64,000 bases of DNA, taken from the NCBI GenBank assembly GCA_033977485.1, contig CM066998.1, positions 25,917,501 through 25,981,500 of the forward strand. The letters run 5' to 3'. The DNA is from Hydrangea macrophylla (Eukaryota > Streptophyta > Magnoliopsida > Cornales > Hydrangeaceae). Position numbers and translations under genes: made by a program. The number at the start of each line of letters is the position of its first letter. Position 1 is the stretch's first letter. The notes below the pieces were generated by a model. That model saw only the letters and a program-made list of their open reading frames with translations, ran no database searches and was not told the DNA's origin. Positions 9,960 through 23,570 of this stretch are shown piece after piece.

Positions 9960-10564
9960 GGGCTTTTGAGCTTAGTTGGCTTCTTGTATAGTTTCTGTGT
10001 TTTAACTACCACCATAACTTCTTGGATAGGGCGAGAAAGCAGCATGAAAGTGATCGGGGTCTGATCCCGACCACCCCGCTGTTGATCCTGCCTCGGCCGC
10101 TTCCCAAAATTCTTCTCTGAGCTCTCCCGCTTCTGCTTGGCTTTTGGGGAGTCGTCTTCAGCAAGACTTACCCACTTGGATTTTAGGAATTCTTCTGTAT
10201 CGATGTACTTCCCAACCCTCTCTGAGAGTTCAATCAGGGTAGCCGATTGGTCATGGTGGAATGACGTAGCTACCTTGGTGTTTTGAACCCCTGAGCAAAA
10301 GGCTGTGATTATTTCGTTCAGGTTACAGATATGAAGCTTTTGTTGATTGAATCGGTCAACATAGTCCTTCAGTGATTCTTCTTTGCTCTGCTTGATAGCC
10401 AACAACTGGGTGTCTGGCTATAGTCGGTCGAGCATACCTATGATCTGGCGGACGAAGAGATTACTGAGCGCCTTAAAGTCGCCAACCGATCGGGGTTTGA
10501 GCGAGTAGAACCACTGTACGGGTGGCCCTTTGAGGTTGCTGGGAAAGGCCAGGTAGAGCAGTTC
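9960..10564 (-). pseudogene. Gag of a minus-strand Tat-type element, 3' part
   Basis: Read on the minus strand from 10559, it gives LAFPSNLKGPPVQWFYSLKP, then FKALSNLFVRQIIGMLDRL, a TAG at 10418-10420, and LLAIKQSKEESLKDYVDRFN. This is the Retrotrans_gag core of Tat elements, which form the capsid. The TAG fits a CAG to TAG change. The fragment is cut on the left at 9959 by the plus-strand Tat LTR and on the right by the chromovirus LTR at 10565. It continues at 44738 on the far side of that insertion. Confidence 0.85.
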
Positions 10565-11197
10565 TGATACGAACCCCGCCAACAATGTGACAAAACCCGT
10601 AGCACGATTAATGCCTCGGACCGTCCTACTGTTAGATTCAAATGGAAAACCGCGACCCAACACCTATAACAGATGCGAACCTTGGTATAAAGGATGAAGA
10701 CGCCACAATCAAGGATGGAAAACTCGATTGATAAGTTCAAGTATGAATGCCACAGAGTAAATCTGATAAGTTCGAATTGTTCTTCAAAGAACCAAGGAGA
10801 AAACTCTCACAATATTATTAATGATCAAAACTGAATATTACAAACCCTAAATTGTTTAAATAGTTGAGGCTTACGGTTGGGCCCTATAAGCCTATGAAAT
10901 ATTAAGGCCCAATATAATTCACCCCAAAACTAAAATAAAAACAAACTAACAAATATAAAAAGTTCCTAAGTTGACATGCAAGCCTATAATTTATTCTAGA
11001 GCTTGAATCATGGACACCTAGCCTTGTGGATCACTAGTATCCTCCTTTGGGCCACAAAGATTAGTCTCAACCCAAATTTGTTGAACCAGCCCATTGAGAT
11101 TGTCCTTGAACCGTTATGCTTGTGCCTTGTAACTGGACCAATTGGCACGTGGTTCGGGTCCGCATTCCACCTTGTGCTAGCCGCCATGTTCTCATCA
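10565..11197 (-). repeat. 3' LTR of the chromovirus (633 bp)
   Basis: On the plus strand it runs from TGATACGAAC to CTCATCA, and it matches 44104-44737 along its whole length. On the minus strand it begins TGATGAG and ends GTATCA. The integrase reading frame enters it. Confidence 0.93.
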
Positions 11198-11815
11198 TTC
11201 CCCTCCTCTTGAAAAGGATTTGTCCTCAAATCGTCACCTACATCAAAAGGAGATAAATCAGCAACATTGAAAGTAGTACTAACATTATACTCACCAGGCA
11301 ACTCTAGCTTGTAGGCATTATCATTCATGCGCTCAAGAACTTGAAAAGGACCATCGCCTCGGGGAAGCAATTTAGAACGCCTTTGTGAAGAAAATCTTTC
11401 TTTTCGCATGTGTACCCAAACCCAATCTCTGGTTTCAAAGATGATATTGTGTCGCCCTTTGTTAGCTTGCATTGCATATTGCTCCGTTCTTCGCTCAATA
11501 TTGAGCCTTGCTTTCTCATGAATCTGCTTAACAAAATCTGCTTTCTTTTTGCCATCTAAATTAACACGCTCAGTAACAGGTAAAGGAGATAAATCCACAG
11601 GAGTTAAAGGATTAAAACCATACAGAATTTCAAAGGGTGAAAATTTAGTAGCAGAATGGATGGTACAATTATAAGCAAACACAACATGTGGTAAACATTC
11701 TTCCCATGTTTTGATGTTCTTTTTGATAATAGCCCTTAACAAAGTAGATAAAGTCCTATTTACTACTTCAGTTTGACCATCAGTTTGTGGATGACAAGTA
11801 GTAGAAATAATAACT
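11008..11815 (-). pseudogene. Chromovirus integrase, core end and C-terminal extension
   Basis: The frame from 11742 covers the end of the integrase core ([20 protein letters not shown]), then the C-terminal domain with [40 protein letters not shown] and [15 protein letters not shown]. It reads on without a stop past 11197 into the 3' LTR, ending at 11008. A pol that extends into the LTR, with a C-terminal tail in place of a canonical chromodomain, is characteristic of CRM chromoviruses, many of which favour centromeres. A one-base indel near 11780-11790 separates it from the upstream core. The third catalytic residue (E) falls in the shifted stretch. Confidence 0.82.
11198..11213 (-). promoter_or_regulatory. 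Polypurine tract of the chromovirus
   Basis: On the minus strand, CAAGAGGAGGGGAA directly precedes the 3' LTR, as needed to prime plus-strand synthesis. Confidence 0.8.
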
Positions 11816-12890
11816 TAGTCCCCAACTTACACTATAAGGTATTCCAAAAGTAACTCAAGAACTTAACATCTCTATCTGAAATAATGGTTCTAGGCATACC
11901 ATGTAATCTCACAATCTCCGTAAAGAATAAATCAGCAACATGTGAAGCATCATCAGTTTTGTGACATGGAATAAAATGTGCCATCTTGGAAAATCTATCC
12001 ACAACCACAAAAATTGAGTCTCGGCCGTGTTTAGTCCTAAGTAAACCTAACACAAAATCCATTGAAATATCAATCCATGGGTCACTAGGAATTGGAAGAG
12101 TTGTGTATAAGTCATGGGATTGTACTCTAGATTTCGCTTGCCTACATGTGACACATCTGCCACAAATCCTCCTAACATCTTGTTTCATGCGTGGCCAATA
12201 GAGGTGTTCTTGCAAAATGGCTAATGTTTTAACTACCCCAAAATGTCCCATTAACCCTCCCCTATGCGACTCTCTCACAAGCAACTCTCTCACAGAACAA
12301 TTTGGAATGCACAATTTATTTTCTCGAAATAAAAACCCCTCATGCCTATAGAATTTATTATGGGCAATTTTTTCACAAGATTCAAAATCTTCACTAAAAT
12401 CTAGGTCTAAAGGATACAATTCTTTAATATGCTCAAAACCAAGAATCTTAGCATCAAGAGTGGAGATTAGAATGTACCTTTGAGAAAGTGCATCGACAAT
12501 GATGTTCTCCTTACCTTGTTTATATCGAATGACGTATGGAAATGTCTCAATGAATTCAACCCATCGTGCATGTCTCTTGTTCAGCTTGTGTTGGACTTTA
12601 AGGTGCTTTAAAGACTCATGATCGGTGTGAATCACGAACTCTTTTGGCCACAAGTAATGCTGCCATGTCTCCAAAGCTTGAACCAATGCGTACATCTCTT
12701 TGTCATAAGTGGGATAGTTTAAGGCAGCCCCACTTAACTTCTCACTAAAATATGCAATTGGTCTTCCTTCTTGCATAAGCACGGCGCCAATACCTAATCC
12801 TGAAGCATCACATTCAATTAAAGCAAGTAAAGGTGCATGAGTTAATTTTTTCTTGAGTAATTGAAATGCCTTCTCTTGCTCTTCCCTCAT
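11816..12890 (-). pseudogene. Chromovirus RNase H and integrase N-terminal half
   Basis: From 12890 the frame gives the RNase H domain with D in [14 protein letters not shown] in YDKEMYAL, D in IHTDHESLK and D in IVDALSQR, so all four catalytic acids are kept. The integrase HHCC finger follows (H-x-H in GLMGHFGV, then CGRCVTC), then the core with D in [10 protein letters not shown] and D in IISDRDVKF. The frame ends at 11832 in a TAG where tryptophan is expected. Near 12888 a missing base separates it from RT. Confidence 0.9.
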
Positions 12891-13745
12891 TTGAACCCAA
12901 CATTTTTCTTGATGACTTCGGTTATTGGTGCAGCTATACTACTGAAGTCTTTCACGAACCTTCTGTAAAAACTAGCAAGTCCATGAAAACTTCGCACATT
13001 ACTTACACTAGATGGGCTTGGCCATACTTGGATAGCACGAATCTTTTCTTCATTAACCTATATTCCTTGTGCACACACAACAAAACCAAGAAACACAAGC
13101 TTATCGGTGCAAAAAGTGCACTTCTTTAGGTTAGCAAACAACTCTTCCTTTCTAAGTACATCTAACACAAGTTTTAAATGCTTCAAATGCTCTTCCAAGT
13201 TTTTGCTATAAATAAGGATATCATCAAAATAAATAACCACAAATTTTTCAATGAAAGCAGGCAAAACATGGTTCATCAATCTCATGAAAGTACTAGGAGT
13301 ATTAGTTAATCCAAAAGGCATAACTAACCATTCATACAAACCATATTTGGTTTTAAATGCAGTTTTCCATTCATCACCTTCCTTCATTCTAATTTGATGA
13401 TACCCACTTTTCAAATCAATCTTAGAAAATATACAAGAACCATGCAACTCATCTAACATATCATCTAAGCGAGGAGTAGGGTGTCGATACTTTACCATTA
13501 AGTTGTTGATGGCTCGACAATCAATGCACATTCTCCACGTCCCATCCTTCTTAAGAACCAAAATCACCGGAACGGCGCATGGACTCATACTTTCTCTTAC
13601 GTACCCCTTTTCCATCAACTCACTGAACTGCTTTTGTAGCTCCTTTGTCTCCTCGGGATTGCTTCTATAGGCTAGTCGGTTTGGAATGGTAGCACCGGGC
13701 ACGAAATCAAATTGATGTTCAATCCCTCGAATAGGGGGTAAACCA
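12891..13745 (-). pseudogene. Chromovirus reverse transcriptase
   Basis: The minus-strand frame contains [51 protein letters not shown] and the catalytic [10 protein letters not shown], followed by [15 protein letters not shown]. All core RT motifs are intact. Stops are TAG at about 13058-13060 (glutamate expected) and TAG at about 13754-13756. The thumb region to about 12891 continues in frame with [17 protein letters not shown]. Confidence 0.92.
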
Positions 13746-14161
13746 TGTGGAATCTACTCAGGAAAGACATCACCAAACTCCTGCAAAAGAGACACAACAG
13801 AACTAGGCAAAGATGAGTCAATTTGGTCAGTGTTTAAAAATGCCTCTTTGTACAAAAGTACAATCATAGGCTGATTTGAAAACAACGCTCGTTTAATCTC
13901 ACTCGCTTTTGCATAAAAATTCTTTTGGTTTCCCTCTAATTTTCCCTCAATGGCTGCATTTTTCTTTTCTTTTTCTCTCTCAATTTTCTCACTCTTTTTC
14001 TTTTGTTCACTCTCTTTCTTTTGATCACTCTCCTTTTGCAACCTCACTTGATCTTCATAAACTTGCTTCGGTGTCAAAGGCACTAAGGTGATTGTCCTTT
14101 GATTAAGCACGAATGAGTATTTATTTGTGAAACCATCATGCTTAACAAGTCGATCAAATTA
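13746..14161 (-). pseudogene. Chromovirus linker between protease and RT
   Basis: The frame 14110-13754 follows LVKHDGFTNKYSFVLNQRTI and contains a lysine/glutamate-rich stretch, then LLQEFGDVFPE just before RT. At 14160-14165 two adjacent stops, TAG TAA, stand where this family has tryptophan-glutamine (TGG CAA). Both are single transitions. Confidence 0.8.
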
Positions 14162-14979
14162 CTATGGCCTCCCTAACAACAAATGTCCAGCTTGCATCGA
14201 AACCACATCACTCAAAACTTCATCTTCATATTTCCCAATACGAAAAGGAACTAATGCTTGTTTAGTCACCCTTACTTCTCCACTGTCATTGAGCCATTGC
14301 AATTTATAAGGCCGTGGATGCTTGATTGTTGGCAGCCCTAATTTCTCCACCAGAGTTGTGCTAGCAACATTAGTGCAACTCCTCCCATCGACGATCACAC
14401 AACACACCTTATCTTTGACATGACATCTCGTATGAAAAATGTTCTCCCGTTGCGCCTCATCATCTTCTTTAACTTGCATATTTAGAGCTCTCCTTGCCAC
14501 TAACAAATCTGCTTGGGCAGCGCACTCTTCATCATCGGCATCCTCCAACGGTGGCACAGATTGGTTGTCATCTTCATCTTCGGTTTCAATCTCACCATTA
14601 TCTCGTAACACCATAACTCTCTTGTTCGGACATTGGATAGCTATGTGTCCCCTACCTTGGCACTTAAAACACTTAATATCATGGTTCCGAGAAGTAGACG
14701 AATCGGATTTACCTTGATTTCCATGGCTGGCCACCTCTTGTTTTTGCTCAGTTTTTGGCTTCACCAAAGGCTGCTTCTCATCTCTTTTCTAATTATTTGG
14801 TTCCCAAGCAGATATATTGAAATTTTGGCTTGGATTTTGGCTTGGACATGTGCTGCTGCTCCTCCTCTTGAGTTGATTCTCAATTTTAATAGCCATGTGT
14901 ACCATATCCTCTAATTCAACATAGTGTTGCAATTCCACTGCATTGGCAATTTCCCGATTCAACCCAACTAAGAATCTAG
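14162..14979 (-). pseudogene. Chromovirus gag C-terminus, zinc knuckle and protease
   Basis: The piece starts at the CACTA left end (14979) and continues gag from 42534: FLVGLNREIANAVELQHYVE, then a TAG near 14787, then a CCHC knuckle CFKCQGRGHIAIQC (C-x2-C-x4-H-x4-C) near 14670. The aspartic protease follows with VIVDGRSCTNVAS, its active-site loop reading DGR where the family usually has DGG, and ends in MQAGHLLLGRP near 14162. Gag packages RNA; protease would cleave Gag-Pol. Confidence 0.88.
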
Positions 14980-15435
14980 CACTACACCATTTGGGGAGAT
15001 TTGCAACAGACATGGTTTATGATTTGTAACGGTTTTAACCGTTACTAATCAATTAAAAACCGTTACTAATGGTGTTTCCACTTGATTTAATTTTTGTAAC
15101 AGCTTTGAAAATATTTGTCACGGTTATAACCGTTACAAATCAAGGAAAAACGTGACAAATGTTTCTTACTTGTTTTTAATTATTGTAACAGTTATTAAAA
15201 ATATTTGTCACAGTTATAAGCGTTACAAATCAAGCAAAAAATGTTACTAATGTTTCCTACTAGATTTTTGATGTTTGTAACAGTTATTAAAAATATTTGT
15301 AACGGTTGTAACCGTTACAAACCACGAAAAATTGTTTCTAATTAACTAGGCCATTTAATAAAATTTGAAACGGACAAGTTTTATGATTTGTAACAGTAAA
15401 ACCATTACTAAGTTTAGTAACGGTTAAAACAATTA
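14980..15435 (+). repeat. Left terminus and subterminal repeats of the CACTA element
   Basis: The 15-bp TIR is followed by repeated copies, in both orientations, of palindromes such as GTAACGGTTTTAACCGTTAC (15026-15045) and shorter halves (TTTGTAACGGTT, AACCGTTACAAA). In En/Spm the TNPA-type protein binds subterminal repeats, so these are the likely binding sites here. Confidence 0.88.
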
Positions 15436-17224
15436 CTTATCAAGGAAATCCACGTACGCCTTTTCACCTCGTAGGCTTTGAAAACTAAGTTTTTGGGGTT
15501 CAGGGAGTCAAAATGCAAACCGTCGATCCGATAACCACGAAACATAACTCGTACCTCCCACAAGTTTAAAAAGTTGCAAGAAGAAACGAAACAGGAATCG
15601 AACTCCCGGTTATCAAGATACACTACAAAATAACTTTTTCACCTGTAAAAAACTAAGTTTTTGGGGTTTGGGGGGTCAAAATGCAAATCGTCGATCTAGT
15701 AACCAAGAAACTCAACTCGCACCTCCCACACGTCTAAAGAAAGTTACAGGAAGAAACAGAATGGGAAACGGACTCCCGGTTATCAAGATACACAATAAAA
15801 TAACTTTTTCACCTCGTAGACTATGAAAAACAAAATTTTTGGGATTTGGGTGGTCAAAATGCAAACCGTCGATCCGGTAACCACGAAACTCAACTCGCAC
15901 CTCCCACACATCTAAAGAAAGTTACAAGAAGAAACGAAAAGGGAATCAGACTCTCGGTTATCAAGATACACTACAAAATAACTTTTTCACATCGTAGACT
16001 ATGAAAAACTAAGTTTTGGGGATTTGAGTGGTCAAAATGAAAATCGTCGATTCGTTAACCACGAAACTCAACTCGCACCTCCCACACGTCCAAACAAGGT
16101 TGTGGGAAGAAACGAAACAGGAATCGAACTCCCGGTTATCAAGATACATTACAAAACAACTTTTTCACCTCGTAGAGTATGAAAAACTAAGTTTTTGGGG
16201 TTTGGGAGATCAAAATGTAAACCGTCGATCGAGTAACCACGAAACTCAACTCACACCTCCCAAACGTCTAAATAAAGTTGCAGGAAGAAACGGAACGAGA
16301 ATCGGACTCCCGGTTATCAAGATACACTACAAAATAACTTTTTCACCTCATAGAGTATGAAAAACTATATTTTTGGGGTTTGGGGGGTCAAAACGCAAAC
16401 CGTCGATCCGGTAACCACGAAACTTAACTCGCACCTCCCACAAAACAACTTTTTCACCTCGTAGTCCCGGTTATCAAGATACACTACAAAACAACTTTTT
16501 CACCTCGTAGACCACGAAAAACTAAGTTTTTGGGGTTTAGGGGGTCAAAATGCAAACCGTCGATCTGGTAACCACGAAACATAACTCACACCTCCCACAC
16601 GTCTAAAGAAAGTTGCAGGAAGAAATGGAATTCGAATCGGACTCCCGGTTATCTGGATACACTATAAAACAACTTTTTTACCTCGTACACAATGAAAAAC
16701 TAAATTTTTGGGGTTTGTGTTGTCAAAATGCAAACCATCGATCTGGTAGCAACGAAACTCAACTCGCACTTCCCACACGTCTAAAGAAAGTTGCAGGAAG
16801 AAACGGAACGGGAATTGGAAACCCAGTTATCAAGATACAGTATAAAACAACTTTTTCACCTCGTAGACTCTGAAAAACTAAATTTTTGGGGTTTGGGTGG
16901 TTAAAATACAAACCGTCGATCTGGTAACCACGAAACTAAACTCGCACTTCCCACACGTCTAAAAAAAGTTGGAGGAAACGGAACGGGAATCGGACTCCCG
17001 GTTATCAAGATACACTACAAAACAACTTTTTCACCTCGTAAATTATGAAAAACTAAGTTTTTAGGGTTTGGGGGGTCAAAATGCAAACCGTCGATCCGAT
17101 AACCACGAAACTCAACTCGCACCTCCCCCACGTCTAAAAAAAAGTTGCAGGAAGAACGGAACGGGAATCAGACTCCCGATTATCAAGATACACTACAAAA
17201 GAACTTTTTCACCTCGTCAACTAT

Positions 17225-20200
17225 GAAAAACTATGTTTTTGGGGTTAGGGTAGTCAAAATGAAAATCGTCGATTTGTTAACCACGAAACTTAACTCGCAC
17301 CTCCCACACGTCAAAAGAAAGTTTTAGGAAGAAACAGAACGGGAATCGGACTCCTGGTTATCAAGATACACTACAAAACATCTTTTTCATCACGTACACT
17401 ATGAAAAACTAAATTTTTGGGGTTTGGGTGGTCAAAATGCATACCGTCAATCTAGTAACAACGAAACTAGACAAACACCTCCCACACGTCTAAACAAAGT
17501 TGCAGGAAGAAACAGAATAGGAAACGGACTCCCGGTTATCAAGATACACTACAAAATAATTTTTTCACCTCGTAGACTATGAAAAACAAAATTTTTGGAA
17601 TTTGGGTGGTCAAAATGCAAACCGTCGATCCGGTAACCACGAAACTCAACTCACACCTCCCACACATCTAAAGAAAGTTACAGGAAGAAACGGAAAGGGA
17701 ATCGGATTCTCGGTTATTAAGATACACTACAAAATAACTTTTTCACATCGTAGACTATGAAAAACTAAGTTTTGGGGATTTGAGTGGTCAAAATGCAAAT
17801 CGTCGATTTGGTAACCACGAAACTCAACTCATACCTCCCACACGTCTAAACAAGGTTGTAGGAAGAAACGAAACAGGAATCGAACTCCCGGTTATCAAGA
17901 TACATTACAAAACAACTTTTTCACCTCGTAGAGTATGAAAAACTAAGTTTTTGGGGTTTGGGAGGTCAAAATGCAAACCGTCGATCGAGTAACCACGAAA
18001 CTCAACTCACACCTCCCAGACATCTAAACAAAGTTACAGGAAGAAACGGAACGAGAATCGGACTCCCGGTTATCAAGATACACTACAAAATAACTTTTTC
18101 ACCTCGTAGAGTATGAAAAACTAAGTTTTTGGGGTTTGGGGGGTCAAAACCCAAACCGTCGATCCGGTATCCACGAAACTCAACTCGCACCTTCCACACA
18201 TCTAAAGAAAGGTGTAAGAAGAAACAGAACAGGAATTGGAGTCCCGGTTATCAAGATACACTACAAAACAACTTTTTCACCTCGAAGAACATGAAAAACT
18301 AAGTTTTTGGGGTTTAGGGGGTCAAAATGCAAACCGTAGATCTGGTAATCACGAACCTTAACTCGCACCTCCCACACGTCTAAAGAAAGTTGCAGGAAGA
18401 AATGGAATTGGAATCGGACCCCCGGTTATCAAGATACACTACAAAACAACTTTTTTACCTCGTACACAATGAAAAACTAAATTTTTGGGGTTTGTGTGGT
18501 CAAAATGCAAACCGTCGATCTGGTAGCAACGAAACTCAACTCGCACTTCCCACACGTCTAAACAAAGTTACAGGATGAAACGGAACGGGAATTGGAATAC
18601 TAATTATCAAGATACACTACAAAATAACTTTTTTACCTCGTCAACTATAAAAAACTAAGTTTTTGGGGTTAGGGTAGTCAAAATGCAAACCGTCGATTTG
18701 TTAACCACGAAACTTAACTCGCACCTCCCACACGTCTAAAGAAAGTTTTAGGAAGAAACGGAACGGGAATAGGACTCCTTGTTATCAAGATACACTACAA
18801 AACATCTTTTTCATCACGTAGACTATGAAAAACTAAATTTTTGGGGTTTGGGTGGTCAAAATGCAAACCGTCAATCTAGTAACAACAAAACTAAACAAAC
18901 ACCTCCCACACGTCTAAAGAAAGCTGTAGAAAGAAACAGAATGGGAATCGAACTCTCGGTTATCACGATACACTATAAAATAACTTTTTTACCTTCTAAA
19001 CTATGAAAAATTATGTTTTTGGGGTTTGGGGGGTCAAAATGCAAACCGTTGATCTAGTAACCATGAAACTTGATTCATACATCCAACACGTCTAAAGAAA
19101 GTTGCAGGAAGAAACAAAACGGGAATCAGACTCCTGGTTATCAAGATACACTACAAAATAACTTTTTCACCTCGTAAACTATGAAAAATTATGTTTTTGG
19201 GTTTGGAGGGTCAAAAAGCAAACCGTCGATCCGGTAACCACAAAACACAAATCACACCTCACAAACATCTAAAGAAAGTTGCAGGAAGAAACAGAACGGG
19301 AATTGGACTCCCGATTATCAAGATACACTACAAAACAAAATTTTTTACCTCGTAAACTATGAAAAACTACATTTTTGGGGTTTAGGGGGTCAAAATGCAA
19401 ACCTTCAATCCGGTAACCACGAAACATAACTCGCACCTCCCACACATCTAAATAAAGTTGTAAAAAGAAACAGAACGGTAATCGGACTCCCGGTTATCAA
19501 AATAAACTACAAAACAACTTCTTCACCACGTAAACTATGAAAAACTAAGTTTTTGGGATTTGGGGGGGTCAAAATGTAAACCGTCGATGCGGTAACCACG
19601 AAACTCTGCTCGCACCCCCCACACATCTAAAGAAAGTTGCAGAAAGAAACGAAACATGAGTCGAACTCCCGGTTATCAAGATACACTACTAAACAACTTT
19701 TTCACCTCGTAAACTATGAAAAACTAAGTTTTTGTGGTTTATGGGGTCAAAATGCAAACCGTCGATTCGGTAACCACGAAACATAACTTGAACCTCCCAC
19801 ACATCTAAATAAAGTTGCAAAAAGAAACAGAATGGTAATCAGACTCCCGGTTATCAATATAAACTACAAAACAACTTCTTCACCACGTAAACTATGAAAA
19901 ACTAAGTTTTTGGGATTTAGGGGGGTCAAATGTAAACCGTCAATGCGGTAATCACGAAACTCAACTCACACCTCCAACACGTCTAAAGAAAGTTGTAGGA
20001 AGAAACAGAACGGGATTCGGACTCCTGGTTATGAAGATACACTACAAACTAACTTTTTCACCTCGTAAAATATGAAATACTGTGTTTTTGGAGTTTGGGG
20101 GATCAAAATTCAAACCGTCGATCCGGTAACCACGAAACTCAACTCGCACCTCCCACACATCTAAAGAAAGTTGCAGGAAGAAATGGAATGGGAATCGGAC

Positions 20201-23200
20201 TGCCGGTTATCAAGATACACTACAAAATAACTTTTTCACCTCGTAAACTATGAAAAACTAAGTTTTGGGGGTCGGGGGTCAAAATGCAAACCGTTGATCC
20301 AGTAACCACGAAACTCAACTCGCACCTCCTACACGTCTAAAGAAAGTTGAAGGAGAAAACATAATGGCTATAGGACTCCCGGTTATCAAGATACACTACA
20401 AAACAACTTTTTTACCGCGTAAACTATGAAAAACTAAGTTTTTGACCGTCGATCTGGTAACCATGAAGCTCAACTCTCACCTCCCACATGTCCAAAGAAA
20501 GTTGTAGGAAGAAACGGAATGGGAATCGAACTCTCGGATATGAAGATACACTACAAAACAAAATTTTCACCTCGTAAACTATGAAAATCTAAGTTTTGGG
20601 GTTTGGGAGGTCAAAATGCAAACCGTCGATCTGGTAATCACGAAACTCAGCTCGCACCCCCCACACATCTAAAGAAAGTTTCAGAAAGAAACGGAATAAG
20701 AATCGGACTCCCGGTTATCAAGATACACTACTAAACAACTTTTTCACCTCGTAAACTATGAAAAGCTAAGTTTTTGTGGTTTAGGGGGTCAAAATGCAAA
20801 CCGTCGATCCGGTAGCCACGAAACATAACTCAAACCTCCCACACGTCTAAAAAAAGTTGCAAAAAGAAACAGAATGGTAATCGGACTCCCGGTTATAAAT
20901 ATAAACTACAAAATAACTTCTTTACCTCGTAAACTATGAAAAACTAAGTTTTTGGGGTTAGGGTAGTCAAAATGAAAATCGTCGATTTGTTAACCACGAA
21001 ACTTAACTCGCACCTCCCACACGTCAAAAGAAAGTTTTAGGAAGAAACAGAACGGGAATCGGACTCCTGGATATCAAGATACACTACAAAACATCTTTTT
21101 CATCACGTACACTATGAAAAACTAAATTTTTGGGGTTTGGGTGGTCAAAATGCATACCGTCAATCTAGTAACAACGAAACTAAACAAACACCTCCCACAC
21201 GTCTAAACGAATTTGCAGGAAGAAACAGAATAGGAAACGGACTCCCGGTTATCAAGATACACTACTAAATAACTTTTTCACTTCGTAGACTATGAAAAAC
21301 AAAATTTTTGGAATTCGGGTGGTCAAAATGCAAACCGTCGATCCGGTAACCACGAAACTCAACTCACACCTCCCACACATCTAAAGAAAGTTACAGGAAG
21401 AAACGGAAAGGGAATTGGATTCTCGGTTATCAAGATACACTACAAAATAACTTTTTCACATCGTAGACTATGAAAAACTAAGTTTTGGGGATTTGAGTGG
21501 TCAAAATGCAAATCGTCGATTTGGTAACCACGAAACTCAACTCGCACCTCTCACACGTCTAAACAAGGTTGTCAGAAGAAACGAAACAGGAATCGAACTC
21601 CCGGTTATCAAGATACATTACAAAACAACTTTTTCACCTCGTAGAGTATGAAAAACTAAGTTTTTGGGGTTTGGGAGGTCAAAATGCAAACCGTCGATCG
21701 AGTAACCACGAAACTCAACTCACACCTCCCAGACGTCTAAACAAAGTTACAGGAAGAAACGGAACGAGAATCGGACTCCCGGTTATCAAGATACACTACA
21801 AAATAACTTTTTCACCTCGTAGAGTATGAAAAACTAAGTTTTTGGGGTTTGGGGGGTCAAAACCCAAACCATCGATCCGGTATCCACGAAAATCAACTCG
21901 CACCTCCCACACATCTAAAGAAAGGTGTATGAAGAAACGGAACAGGAATTGGAATCCCGGTTATCAAGATACACTACAAAACAACTTTTTCACCTCGTAG
22001 AACATGAAAAACTAAGTTTTTGGGGTTTAGGGGGTCAAAATGCAAACCGTAGATCTGGTAATCACGAAACTTAACTCGCACCTCCCACACGTCTAAAGAA
22101 AGTTGCAGGAAGAAATGGAATTGGAATCGGACCCCCGGTTATCAAGATACAATACAAAACAACTTTTTTACCTCGTACACAATGAAAAACTAAATTTTTG
22201 GGGTTTGTGTGGTCAAAATGCAAACCGTCGATCTGGTAGCAACAAAACTCAACTCGCACTTCCCACACGTCTAAAGAAAGTTACAGGATGAAACGGAACG
22301 GGAATTGGAATACTAATTATCAAGATACACTACAAAACAACTTTTTTACCTCGTCAACTATGAAAAACTAAGTTTTTGGGGTTAGGGTAGTCAAAATGCA
22401 AACCGTCGATTTGTTAACCACGAAACTTAACTCGCACCTCCCACACGTCTAAAGAAAGTTTTAGGAATAAACGGAACGGGAATAGGACTCCTGGTTATCA
22501 AGATACACTACAAAACATCTTTTTCATCACGTACACTATGAAAAACTAAATTTTTGGGGTTTGGGTGTTCAAAATGCAAACCGTCAATCTAGTAACAACA
22601 AAACTAAACAAACACCTCCCACACGTCTAAAGAAAGTTGTAGAAAGAAACAGAATGGGAATCGAACTCTCGGTTATCACGATACACTATAAAATAACTTT
22701 TTCACCTTCTAAACTATGAAAAATTATGTTTTTGGGGTTTGGGGGGTCAAAATGCAAACCGTTGATCTAGTAACCATGAAACTTGATTCATACATCCAAC
22801 ACGTCTAAAGAAAGTTGCAGGAAGAAACAAAACGGGAATCGGACTCCTGGTTATCAAGATACACTACAAAACAACTTTTTCACCTCGTAAACTATGAAAA
22901 ATTATGTTTTTGGGTTTGGAGGGTCAAAAAGCAAACCGTCGATCCGGTAACCACAAAACACAAATCACACCTCCCAAACATCTAAAGAAAGTTGTAGGAA
23001 GAAACAGAACGGGAATTGGACTCCCGGTTATCAAGATACACTACAAAACAAAATTTTTTACCTCGTAAACTATGAAAAACTACATTTTTGGGGTTTAGGG
23101 GGTCAAAATGCAAACCTTCAATCCGGTAACCACGAAACATAACTCGCACCTCCCACACGTCTAAATAAAGTTGCAAAAAGAAACAGAACGGTAATCGGAC

Positions 23201-23570
23201 TCCCGGTTATCAATATAAACTACAAAACAACTTCTTCACCACGTAAACTATGAAAAACTAAGTTTTTGGGATTTGGGGGGGTCAAAATGTAAACCGTCGA
23301 TGCGGTAACCACGAAACTCTGCTCGCACCCCCCACACATCTAAAGAAAGTTGCAGAAAGAAACGGAACATGAGTCGAACTCCCGGTTATCAAGATACACT
23401 ACTAATCAACTTTTTCACCTCGTAAACTATGAAAAACTAAGTTTTTGTGGTTTATGAGGTCAAAATGCAAACCGTCGATCCGGTAACCACGAAACATAAC
23501 TCGAACCTCCCACACGTCTAAATAAAGTTGCACAAAGAAACAGAATGGTAATCAGACTCCCGGTTATCAA
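17225..23570 (+). repeat. Higher-order duplication in the array (offset 3713 bp)
   Basis: A block from about 17225 to 19855 recurs at about 20938 to 23568. Diagnostic variants keep a constant offset of 3713 bp: GAAAATCGTC at 17261 and 20974, AGGGTAGTCA at 18671 and 22384, GATCTAGTAA at 19051 and 22764. About 21 units therefore separate the copies, and about 2.6 kb is shared with few differences. Confidence 0.85.
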
